From Anthopleura xanthogrammica (taxonomy: Eukaryota > Cnidaria > Anthozoa > Actiniaria > Actiniidae): DNA of 64,000 bases. Below, piece by piece: positions 1 through 35,500 of this stretch. Where the stretch lies: the NCBI GenBank assembly GCA_964019055.1, contig OZ025210.1, forward strand, positions 4,903,047-4,967,046. Direction: 5' to 3'. Position numbers and translations under genes: made by a program. Position 1 is the stretch's first letter; each line of letters starts with the position of its first letter. Below the pieces are notes generated by a model. That model was given only the letters and a program-made list of their open reading frames with translations. It did no database searches and was not told where the DNA came from.

Positions 1-399
1 GGGGTATAGGAAAAATAAGGCCTTTGGAGGGCTGATTTCTTCGACAAAGGAGCGAGTAGACTTATGAATAAAATTCCTTTTTTCATTTGCCAATTATCGA
101 TCCGTGGAGGTCCCCACAATGTTGGTTGGACTTTAGTCACAAATTAAGAACCTCAAGTGGAGATTCTTAGCATGGGAGCAGATCAGTTTTGGGAACATTA
201 AGTATATTATGAGCAAGAAACATCGAGAACCAGTTATTTTCAAAAATATAGTATTTTTTTTTTATTATGGAAAGGGGTGTGTTAACTGCGGAGTCTAGGC
301 CATTTTTATGAATATTACAGTGACATTCAATTATTTCAGTGAAACACCTATTTTTGATTTATTTTGATGTTGAGAATTTGCACCTAAAGTCTAAATTCC

Positions 400-480
400 A
401 GTTTAACATGTGAGTTAGCCATAACTAGCTTTGATCATCCCAGAGGTCGTTTCAGGGTATCGATAAAACTTGCAGGGGAG
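400..480. repeat. Dispersed repeat, copy 1 of 2
   Basis: This stretch shares a diverged core (GTGAGTTAG..CAT, then CTTTGATCA.CCCAGAGGT.G.TTCAGGGT) with 15030-15095 inside a WASHC2 intron. It looks like an old interspersed element. The family is not recognised. Confidence 0.4.
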
Positions 481-765
481 GCTTTGGTTAGCATAGTTGC
501 GGCAATATACGCTATCATATCCACAGTTTGCTCTGTACAAGTGATATAGATAATATTTATATTTATTTTTGTATTATTTGCTCTGAATGTAAAAAAAAAA
601 AAAAAAAAGGGGGAAAATCAAGAGTAGTATGAATGGACAAGTTATGGCACTTATTCTAGGTCAATCGTGTTCAGCTAATTCCAGGTAATTTTTCTATTCA
701 CTAAGACTTTTTGCATTACGAAACGTACAAATCCCCTTCATTTCAAATATTTCGGGATTTATTCC

Positions 766-812
766 CCTCTCCTCCCCTCCCTCTCCTCCCCTTCCCTCCC
801 CTCCCCTCCCCC
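766..812. repeat. Polypyrimidine CT/CCCTCC tract
   Basis: Low-complexity CCCTCC-type tract downstream of the WASHC2 stop codon. On the minus (WASHC2 sense) strand it is a run of G-triplets that could fold as a G-quadruplex. An AATAAA on the minus strand lies just beside it (near 759-764) and is one candidate WASHC2 polyadenylation signal. The rest of 1-1443 shows no coding sequence. Confidence 0.45.
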
Positions 813-1071
813 AGGTGGTAAAAATTCTGTACAAGACCAGAAATGACGTTTGTTGAATGGTTGAAATAGAACAGAAAATCTCGTTTTTCTTTTTCCCACT
901 TTCATGTAATGTTCTCTAGACCTCTTTCAGAATTACCTTGGCTGAGAGGGTAACAAGACGAAACAAATCAACTTTCTTCTCGATAGAATTTTGTTCTATT
1001 TCTTCTTTATCATCCTGTTAGCCTCGCTCAGATCCAATAATTTTGAAAAGGGTCTATTGCGTATTTAAAGC

Positions 1072-1304
1072 GCGATTACACAGAGCAATTTTCTCTGCAA
1101 CTTGTCTCGCAAAGGCGTTGCGACACACGTTGCGTGGAACATTGCGGCGTGTAACCTACAATGCAATTTGAAAAATGTTGCGAGACAAGTTGCAGCAATC
1201 GAGTTTCTACTTTTGGCAACGATTGCGTCTCCGTTGCACCGCGTAAACCCTCTTGCAACGCTACTGCGAGACAAGTTGCAAAGAAAACTGCTCCGTGTAA
1301 TCGC
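1072..1304. repeat. Hairpin MITE-like element with 40-bp inverted ends
   Basis: The left end (GCGATTACACAGAGCA...) and the right end (...TGCTCCGTGTAATCGC) are inverted repeats of about 40 bp with a few mismatches. Both continue into CAACTTGTCTCGCA and its complement. The interior is built from related GTTGC-rich pieces. There is no coding capacity, and the structure fits a non-autonomous DNA transposon. Confidence 0.7.
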
Positions 1305-1443
1305 ACCTTTAGGTTTCGTATATCTCCAGCCCAAATTCGAGAAATTCATCCACTGGGCGATTTTAGTCTTACTGCGCCATAGAGGATAGACCTACCCATT
1401 AATAACTGCAAAATTTCTATAACTGTGATCTAAGTATACGGGG

Positions 1444-26039
<24,596 letters not shown>

Positions 26040-26063
26040 CTTGGAATTTTGAGGAAGTAGGAA

Positions 26064-26071
26064 TCACGTGA
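26064..26071. promoter_or_regulatory. CACGTG E-box upstream of the WASHC2 start
   Basis: TCACGTGA lies about 25-32 bp upstream of the WASHC2 ATG, in the presumed 5' UTR or promoter. It contains the core of the CLEAR/TFEB-type E-box seen upstream of many endolysosomal genes. The same hexamer also occurs in local repeats, so chance is possible. Confidence 0.3.
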
Positions 26072-26155
26072 TGATAAGAGAAATTCTTGGAACAGGAAGC
26101 CCAACTTATCAATAACGAAAATGACGATAATATCGAAAAGTAGCCTGAGATCGAG

Positions 26156-26248
26156 AAAACAGACGTCCTTTCGCTCCTCTTCCTAGTTTCGGGGGGAGGG
26201 GGGGGGGGGGGGGGGGGGGGGGACGAGGAGCGAAAGGACGTCTGTTTT
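26156..26248. repeat. Perfect 24-bp inverted repeat around a G-run
   Basis: AAAACAGACGTCCTTTCGCT... at 26156-26179 is exactly complementary to 26225-26248. The loop contains a run of about 30 G with one A. The structure starts 117 bp upstream of the WASHC2 start codon, so it may lie in its promoter or 5' UTR. Perfect arms suggest a recent insertion. Confidence 0.8.
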
Positions 26249-26429
26249 ATCAAGCTAAGAATAAAAATATTCTTTTACAATATCCTAGATTATCTTCTTA
26301 TATTAAACACGGTTTGTTGTCGGGCTGCAGGGGTTTGCAGTGGTTTTTCGAGAAGCAAAAGAAGCGCAGTTCGTTTTTTTTTTTAATGACAAAAAGGCCC
26401 AGAAAATGGCTTCGCTCAAGGAAGTAATG

Positions 26430-27605
26430 TTAGATAGATAGATAGATAGATAATACTTTATTTTACCACGGTATATTCATCAGGATTTACAAATATTAAA
26501 ACAAATGAGTTATACTACACTAAGTCTAATCTAATAAATCTAAAATAAAAACCTGCTTTCCATGAATGCCGTGCTTTGCTATACATAATAGTTATCCAAT
26601 AGTCGACGAAATTCCTTAAGAGACTCGACCTGCCTTACGTTACTTGGCAGACTGTTCCATAATTGTGTACCACTATAGGTAAATGTATTTTTGAGATAAT
26701 TCGTGCGTGGAAGAGGAACGTCCAATTTGTTGGTAGAGTCTCGTAAAGAATAAGAGGTGGTGTCTCTCCTGAATACAAATTTAGAGCTTATGTATTCAGG
26801 AGCGATGCCGTGTAAGGCCTTGAAAACCAAGATGGCCTTTTGTTTTTGTCGTTGGACCTTAAGGGTAGACCACCCCAGTTTTTCAATCAAGGGCCCAGCA
26901 TCTGCATCATAACTAGAGAAGGTCAACACTCGTGCTGCCCGATTCTGAAGCTTTTGAAGTTTGTCCGAGAGAGTTACGCCACAATTATCCCAAACAATGT
27001 TACAGTAGTCGAAATGGGGTTGCACTAAGGCTTTGAAAATAAGATTCATTGTAGATATTGGGACAAATGACCTAATTCGTTTTAGGGCCCCAATACCAGA
27101 TGCGATTTTTTTAGACAGCTTTTCGATATGATTTTTCCAAGTAAGATTGCTGTCTATAAGAACGCCAAGTGATTTCGTTGTACTAACTTGTTTAATTGGT
27201 AAATCATTGATTTCGAGAGCTGGTGTGGCAGCAAGAGTGTTGATCTTTTGCCGCGAGCCAATCAGCATAAATTCTGTTTTAGTCATATTCAACGTAAGTT
27301 TGTTTTTAGTTAACCAATGACTGATGTTTTTCAGATCTGTATTAAGATGTCAGACTAGTGTCATCTGCATACATTCTTGGGTTGGAGTTTAGAAGACAAT
27401 TAGGTAGATCATTTATGTACAACAGGAATAACAGAGGACCTAATATTGTTCCCTGGGGTACACCGCATCGTAGGCTACATGGTTCAGATAATGAGCCATT
27501 GACAAAGCATTGTTGAGTGCGGTCGTTAAGATACGATTTAAACCAAATCAGGGAGTCCCCCCTTATTCCATATGCAAACAACTTAGATAATAGAATTTAA
27601 ATTAA
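26430..27605 (-). mobile_element. 5'-truncated, frameshifted LINE (CR1/L2/Jockey-like)
   Basis: The minus strand encodes the C-terminal half of a non-LTR retrotransposon reverse transcriptase. 27581-27342 has the motifs CGVPQGTILGPLLFLLYIND and YADDT. The frame is then lost by a small indel and stop near 27340, and resumes in 27292-26579 (thumb and post-RT region, with KTEFMLIGSRQ, SLGVLIDSNLTW, DYCNIVW and LQNRAARVLT). The 3' end is a (TATC)n tail (plus-strand GATA repeats at 26430-26452). There is no endonuclease domain. This is a dead, 5'-truncated copy, with no function for the neighbours. Confidence 0.9.
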
Positions 27606-29562
27606 ATTAGTTAGACTAAAAAGAGGGTCCTTATGGTGTAAGATGGGAGCTGGGACTCGCCTTTTTTGGGCTGAGAAAATGGGATTTCATGCACTGGGAC
27701 TGGGATTTAGCCATTACTGGGATTGGGATTTTGCAAAATTTTGAGCTGGGAAATGGAATTATATTACGACCCCAAAACTTTGTCCCGACGATGGCCCTAA
27801 CTAGTCGAAAGATAACAATACAAAAAGTGTCAACAAAACACAAACTTGCAAAACCAATTTTTTATTTCTCATATTTCTTCAGCATTTAACTTATATATTT
27901 TACAGGTACTTCTAATCAGCGAATTCAACGCAATTTTTAACAACAACAAAAATAAAAGTAATATTCCTTTTATTTTAAATAATCTCTAATATAGCTTTTA
28001 TCTGCTTGCGTTCATTATCAAACTGCCGGCTTTGTTAATATAAACGCAACGTACGATGTTCCTTTTCAACCCTAATATAAATGATAGTTGTCTGTATTTA
28101 CATATAATTTGAACACAGCCTAAGAAAGAGTATATTTTGTATAAGTGGGAAACTTGCAGTACGACGACACTCAAATGGCTTTCCCTTGCGACACTTAAAT
28201 GGCTTTCCCTTGCGACACTTAAATGGCTTTCCCTAGTGACACTCAATTGGTCTTCGTGGCACTAAATTGGCTTTCCGACCCTCTACGACACTCAAATGGC
28301 TTCCCACTCCAGCGACAAAAATGTCTTTTTTCCCGACCCCCTGCAACAACACCTAAATGGCTTTCACCCTGAACCAATTAATCAATAAGCGAGAAAAAGC
28401 AAGCTATCCATTAACGAAGTTTGAGTACGGAAATCATTTGAGAGTCAAAGTACTTTGCGTCTCCCACTCGTACGAAACCTCCTCTTATAACAAGTTGGTA
28501 CTCGTATTTAGTATAAGTCTGAATAGCTTTTGAAACACATTGGTTGAATTTGATATATAGCTATATATAAAACAATTTTTAGTCATTCTTTCATTTGAGT
28601 GAATATAAATCCAGGGGTTTTTTCGAAAATAAAACTTCATGACACCCTTGGCAGAGGGCATGAAAAAACGTACGTTATAAAAATCTTTTTTAAAATAAAA
28701 TAATCTGTTTAGACCAAGGCCGTCATAAAAATAAACTAGTGTTGGGATTTTGTTGAATGAGGTCTGGTTATGCTGTACTCAAATGGGTTTGAAGAGAACA
28801 GATTCTGATTGGACGAACGAGTAATATATGGTTCGACAACTGTAACTTTATCCTGAGACGAAACTAACTAAAGAGTAACATCTCTAGTGCACTTGAATGG
28901 CTTTATAAGACGGCGGATTCTGATTGGATGACACAACACCTCACTTGGTATCGATCCTAGAATTGATTTCAGTATATCCAAAAACAAAACCTCTATCAAA
29001 CTGAAATTTTCGACTCTGTAAAAGGAAGCCATCAAGTGCACTTAATTGGGTTTAAAAAATTAGTGGATTCCGATTGGACGATATAGTTTCGAAAGTTCAA
29101 GCTTTGGTAACTTAAAACGAAACTTAGTCTGCGATTAGAGATTACAACTCGTGCGTTGTAAAATAATGGCTTACACCAGCCCGAGAGAAAAGAATGCGTT
29201 GGGACGAGATAATTTCACCTGGTCTCAAAATCTATTTTTGTACAATCTCAAACATGATCTCAAAATATAACTTAACCCTAAAAAGTCAAACGGAATTTCC
29301 AATTTCCAACTCAGTGTTCCTTTGTTAATACTTGACGTATGTCCACATCTTGGCCCACGATTATATAGTATATCCATATATTTCTGTATTATAAAATGTC
29401 TCTCTTTTCGTAGATACACTGTGTACATTCTAGCACTAAGGGTACTTTGATCATTCTGCATGTCCACCAGTCCACTGATATAGCGACACTGTTTTTCTGG
29501 GTTGTGTTTTGTTGTTGTTCCCAGTAGGTTTCTTGGGTGTCCTTCTACGTGATGACTTGATC
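27606..29562. other. Intergenic region between LINE and ROBO 3' end
   Basis: About 2 kb with no supportable gene. It contains GGGACTGGGATTT-type short repeats (27650-27760), a 25-bp tandem repeat (28164-28370) and three diverged copies of a segment with a CACTT.AATGG.TTT..A / GATTCTGATTGGA core (near 28775, 28890 and 29040). The part next to 29562 may be ROBO 3' UTR. Confidence 0.6.
28164..28370. repeat. 25-bp tandem repeat (CGACACTCAAATGGCTTTCCC)
   Basis: Seven or so diverged copies of a unit built on CGACACT.AAATGGCTTTCCC. The first three are nearly identical and the later ones decay. It produces a repetitive but spurious open frame on the minus strand (RESHLSVA repeats). Confidence 0.75.
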
Positions 29563-32500
29563 TTACATGATGCATGTAACGTCAATCAAAGTTGCTTGTA
29601 GTCTATGCTGCAGACTGAAAAAAAGGACCAAGAAAAAGTATTAGCATTCCAATCGTACAACTTTATGCTAAAAAAATACTTAGCTTTAAACTTATCTAGC
29701 TAGGTGAAAAAGTCGGCTATAGGAAGAGGAATGAGAAAGGTAAAAAACGAAAGAGAAATCAGTGAAATGGGAAAACATTTTATTATAAAGAAATTCACTT
29801 TTTTTTTCATGTAAAGGAAAACTACCAAAGTATGAAAGCTCCGATTACAAATGTCCTCCCAAGCAGAGCGTGAGCATAGGGCGGCAGCCATGTTGGCAGG
29901 GAACGAGTTTTTTCTCAATGCAAACTGTTTTTCTTGCCATCCAATATGGCTGCCGTCACGTGAACTCCCTGCCAACAACCACCTCAGTAAACTGAAGTAA
30001 ATTGCCCATGCGACGTAACAATACAACTGTAATAAGAAAATGGTGTCCCACAATAGACCCCTTTGCAGCACGTCGGGATGCTGCTCAATTTTGAGGACAA
30101 AACAACAAGTTTCCAATTCTCTGGAGATTGAAATTCTTCTGTTTTGTCCTCCAAATTGAGCTGCTTTGACGTCACGTGAAAGGGGTGTATATGACGGAAT
30201 ACTCACATCTCCATCTGAGTCGCCCATGGTGCTGGTCTTGACCGTACTCGCTGTACTTGCACTAGTGCCACTGGTACTCGATTTACTAGAACTCATACTA
30301 GCGCTGTTATAACCCGAATGAACATCTTTGCTTTGAGGAATCTTCTTTACGACAGCATACTTCTTAGTCACCGGGGTTCTGTTCAAGGAATCCGGGCCGA
30401 GGGCCGAGGTTTTCTTCAGAGGTTGGACAACGATTTGCCCGGGTCCGGGTACCGGAGAATTGGATAAATTTCTCGCTGCCCTTGGGATGGGTCTTCGTGG
30501 TTGAGAAGGAACGATTGGAACGGGGCTTCGTCTAGCAACATTGGGTATCCCCATATCTGTAGCCATTTTACTAGCACCAACGGGAGGGGTACTACCGGTG
30601 CTTCCACCCTCGTTGGGTATCACCCTTCGTGTATACCGAGGGCGTACTCTTACGGGTGGAGTAAATTCGAGATCTCCTTCACTTCCGGTTTCCCATTTAT
30701 TCCTGTTTCCATTACGAGGACGCGGGTTGATTGTGGGTCCACAGGGATCACTGCCATTAGACACGGAATTACTACGCTTCCAGCTTCCAGAATATGGTGG
30801 AGGATACCCAAGTGAATCCATTAATCCATAAGTCTCCAAGTTAAAGCCACCGCACTCAGCAGCCGCGCGTACAGCGTTAGCAAAGTCTGTATCTGTGAAG
30901 AAAGAGCCAGTACTACTGACTCTACTTGGGCTGGAACAAGATGAGTCTTCGTCGGAGCCACTAGTGTTAGTGACTGAGTCTGCCCATTGCATTATAATGT
31001 CACTGGTAATGCCCTCAAGATCTATAGGAACAGCCTTGGGTTTGTGTTTCTTGGGTTTACTGGATCTACTCCTGGAAGATCCAGGTACCTTAGGTTCTGT
31101 AGATGCTACAGATTCGGATACAGCTGAGGATGGAGGACCAGGCTTCTTTCGTGTTCTTTCAGGTATATCATCACTTAGTGCATTTCCACTGCTCATACCA
31201 GTTCGTCCAGTCATTCCTGTCATACCAGTCATACCAGTTAAACCAGTCATACCGCTCATTCCAGTCATGCCACTCATCCCGCTCATACCAGACCGAAGAC
31301 TGAATGGCGGAGAAGGAGGTGGCGATCCTAGACTACTTGGAGGAGGGTGTGATGGGGGCGGAGGAAGAAGATCAGCCCAGTTTAGGATAGCTAGCCTTGG
31401 AGGCGGCTTAAGGACTTTCTTTCGACGGCTTCCACAACTAGACGTCGTCTTACAACTCCTTTCACTAAGAGGCGGACTTGGTGGTCGCCGCGCTAGTCTA
31501 TCGCTGAATGGCGGTGCTTCAAGCTTGTCTCTCAGCTCCTCTTTACTCTCCGATAATTCTTGTCCCTTGCTATTATCTAAGGTCATTTCTCGTTGTGTTT
31601 CTTCTAGTACAGCTTCGTAAGTTGGAGGTGGGTCAGTATGGAAGGTAGAAGCCGCAGGAGGTGTTCCATTGCCCGTCATGTCAAATGATTGGATCTTGAG
31701 TTTAGGTCTGGTTTTGTCGCTATTGAGGGAGTCGTCTGGTGTCTGGTTGGGGTCTTTGGATTGCGATGATGGACTGTCTGGTCGAGTGTTGACTTTCTTT
31801 CTGTTGATAAACTGTTGTGTTGGCGTAAGGAATGATGTTTGCTGAGGCATGGCTCTGGGTAGAGTATCCTCTGATCCACTGCGTGATCCCATTGATGCTG
31901 CAGACAAAAAAACATGCATCAAGAAAAATATAGAGGCAGCAAAAGCATTCGAGTCACTGCAAAAGGCTAAAAGAATCCCCTGGCAACCACCCACAGTCTA
32001 ACATCGACTAAAGTTTGATCATTACCAATAGACCTTTTTAGCTTTGCCGTAATGTTTTGCCCATTTCAGACTACATGTCATTCCCTTGAGTATCATTTCT
32101 TTGTTTGGACGCAAATGAAACAAAGAAGCCTATTCTCTATTTCCTTAATTCTGACTTGAAATGATTTTCAGAAGTTTGAAAATAATGATATACATTCTAA
32201 GGTTGGCTCCATTTCTTCCCATTTTAAATCATGTGACTAGTAAAATTTTTCTTACACTTTCTACTCTCTTTAACAGATTCGCTGTCCATTCCTTCTCTAC
32301 ATAATACCAACCTGAGATTACTCACCTAATTCACCAAACTCATCAAACTTAGTAGACTTGTTGACATGTTCCCTGTACTGGTTGATTGATTGCTGCTGTT
32401 GCTGTTGCTGTTGTACATTGTTTGTTTTACCATCAGAATGTTTAGAGTCTAAAGAACCACCAAACTGGTTAGGGTCACCCAAACGAGAACCTGAAATTTC

Positions 32501-35500
32501 ACAAACAACTGTTATACATAATTATCATTATTAATTGTTCACCCAATTTGATAATTACGCGACCAACACAGCCCAAGACGTCTGGGTTTTTGGCTGCCAT
32601 CGATCAAAAAATTTACTAGACTGTTGAAAATTTGATTGACGGAAGCCAAAAATCCTGACCGTCGACTTGAATCATAGCTAGTTAAATACAAATAGACCCC
32701 TTGCAGTACTTCGGAATCCAGCTCAAACAAACAATAGGTTCCCAATTCCCAGGAGACTCAAATTCTTTAGTTTTGTCCTCAAAATTGAGCTGCTTTGACG
32801 TCACGTGCAAGGGGTCTATATGACGGTGGCAGTTCAATATGACGTCACATAAAACCAAGAATAGCTTTCTTGAAGGAGAAGAGGGAATACTTTTCTTATA
32901 AATTACCTGCTAATGAATTGATGGTTATTTTATTAGGGAAGTCCACACTGTTGCTAGAGACAACGCCACGTCTAGCACAACAGCTGGTGACAGATCGGTT
33001 GATACATTCAGTAGAAGACGTGTCACTAATACGATTATTGGCTGGTTGTTGGGGAACCTCGTTAGCATGTGGTGCGTCATCCATCCAGAGAGTCTTGTGA
33101 TTTTGAGGGCTGGGAGAAAAAATGGAAAAAAATCATTGGTTAGGTAGAGAGGTGGGACCCGTAGTTTTGAGTCAGTCCAGGGACACAAAGTGAGAAAGAC
33201 ATGACAATATCATGTGTAGCTGTTGCGTATTTATACCAACAGAAGTTTATAAAAATCGGCTCTTTCTTGGTGTTGTAGGTGAGGCATAAACACAACAAAA
33301 CAATAGCCAAGAACAAAGAACTTAGAACGAAACAATACCCTGCAATACAAAGAACCCTAACCTTGAATACAATACTTTCTGCAACACCAAGAAAGACCCG
33401 AAAAATGTTTTAATAACGCTGTACTTGCTTGGTAAAAACCAAGATCCAGGTAAGGGTTATTACAACGCAAATGAATAATTCCTACGATTTTGACGTTAAA
33501 ATCATTACCTTGTTGGAGTCCTTTGTATTTCAGCTATTTGCAGTTTCACTTAAATAAAATAATAAAAAGTTTTGTTAGATTATATTAGGTACGGGATCCC
33601 TGTGGTATAATGCTTAACTTAAACCACAGGCTTCGAAAAGGACGTGAAAAACAATGTCTCTTCTAAGGCCTCTAGAGAGAAATGATCAGATACCATTGGA
33701 AACTTGGTTATTCCTGAGCACCCCAGATTCTATTTTATTGAGTTAAGTCTGTTCTAATCGCTGGTTTTTTTTTCACTTACGTCTCTTCTGCTTCAGCTGT
33801 CTTTTATTTCGTCTTCTTCGCCTGTATAACAACATAACCACAACAAGCAGAAGGATCCATAATATTCCACCCATGATGGCAATAAACCATGGCTTGCGCG
33901 CGACATCCCTGACTCTAGACCACGTGTTACCCCTGTTAGCTTGGATGATCTTGACGTCATTTCCTGTACTGGGCGTACGTCCACCTAACAGAATCACTCC
34001 TAAAAGAAATTATATAATTAGTTGTGATTGGCTCATGGAAAGCACGGGGGGGGGGGGGGGGGGAATTTGAAATTCCAACTTAGGGGAAAAATGGGGGATT
34101 ATTGGGATATTTTTGGGTTTCCTCTGGAATTTCCCAATATACATCCCTGCTCGTTCTCACCTTGGGTTTTGGTTGAGAAAACATTTCCATCCTAACGGTA
34201 TCTGAAGGGTCACGAGTTCAATTCCTGTCAGGTAAACTTGGATTTTTTCTGAGCCCCGCACAAGCTAGTGACTACTGAACAAGTTTTCTATCATTTCTTC
34301 CTAGCTTCTAAACTTCTATCTCTTATTTCCATCCTATTAACAATTTTGGGTTTCGTTTGGGAAACATTCACATCCTATTCCCAATTTTGGGTTTTGTTTG
34401 GGAAAACATTCCCATTCTATTCCCAATTTTCCAGGAATATTCTAACATTGGGTTGTGGTTTTCCCAATATTTTTCCAGGCTGGGAATGGAAGAATTTTTC
34501 CTGTGAAGGATCATTGTCAATTCCATACTGTGAGACTGTCAGTTGTCGTACCATTTCACATTGATGTGAAATCTAGTCTATGGAGGCTTTGCACCATCAC
34601 GTGATGGCAGCCATGACAGGAGACACAACACTAGAGTCTTTTTCCCCTGGGAAACTGAATTATTTTTAATGTAAATCAGATTAGACCAGATTCAATTGTT
34701 CCTGCCTCCTGTCATGGCTGCCATCAAGTGCCATGGTGCAAAGGGCCTCTATATCGTACTTTCACTGTCATTGTTTTTGAAAATTGGCCAAGTTGGCATA
34801 GCAGTGTATTGTGGTACTGTTTAAGTGGACGAAATAGACGCCATCTCGAAAATGTCCCCCAAACAGTCCCAAAATGCACTACGATGCCAACTCGACCCAG
34901 TTTTTTCCTCAACCTCGAAACAACAAATGCACACTACTCCATCTATTACACAATACGAAAATGTTTTACACAATCTTACCTTCATCCCTTGTTCCTGTGG
35001 TTGCAGTGACAGGCTTACTCTTGGGACTTTTATGCTTGCTAAAGAACACTTGTACCCGGATAATATAACTAGTATTGGCATCAAGCTTGCTGAGAAGGTA
35101 CTCCTTTACTCCAATACCAAATACAGCTATCTGGTCAAAGTCCCCTGAGTCTCCTTCCTTTTTCCAGTAAACGTTGAATCCAGAAGGTTTTCTATTCTTT
35201 GATCTGTAAGGCTAAGAGCGAAAGAAACACAGCTTTTAAATATTGGGCATCTAATGTATAAAACCTTTTAAAATCTTGTCATAATCTGAGTGAAAAAATC
35301 TCAAAGAACGAAACATTTGAGATTTTTTTCTGCAGTATTCCGTTCTCGGTAACAAGTTCAGTTTTGTTCTCTTATGATTGGCTTCTTCTTCTTACTAAAG
35401 TAAGAAGATCTCTGGCACTGACCCAAGGTACGAACCCAAAGAACTACCAAAAAGTGGAACGCGTAACACTGATTTTTGCATCAAATCTATTTTTGCATCA

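Noticed and set aside
28750..29130. Possible promoter with repeated CCAAT-like (ATTGG) motifs
   Set aside because: The motifs belong to three diverged copies of a dispersed repeat and are not placed upstream of any gene.
29225..29575. 116-codon minus-strand frame after the ROBO stop
   Set aside because: It begins inside the presumed last ROBO exon in another frame and has no family resemblance. More likely 3' UTR.
30895..31620. 241-codon plus-strand open frame
   Set aside because: It is the antisense shadow of the large ROBO tail exon. The conserved ROBO motifs are on the minus strand.
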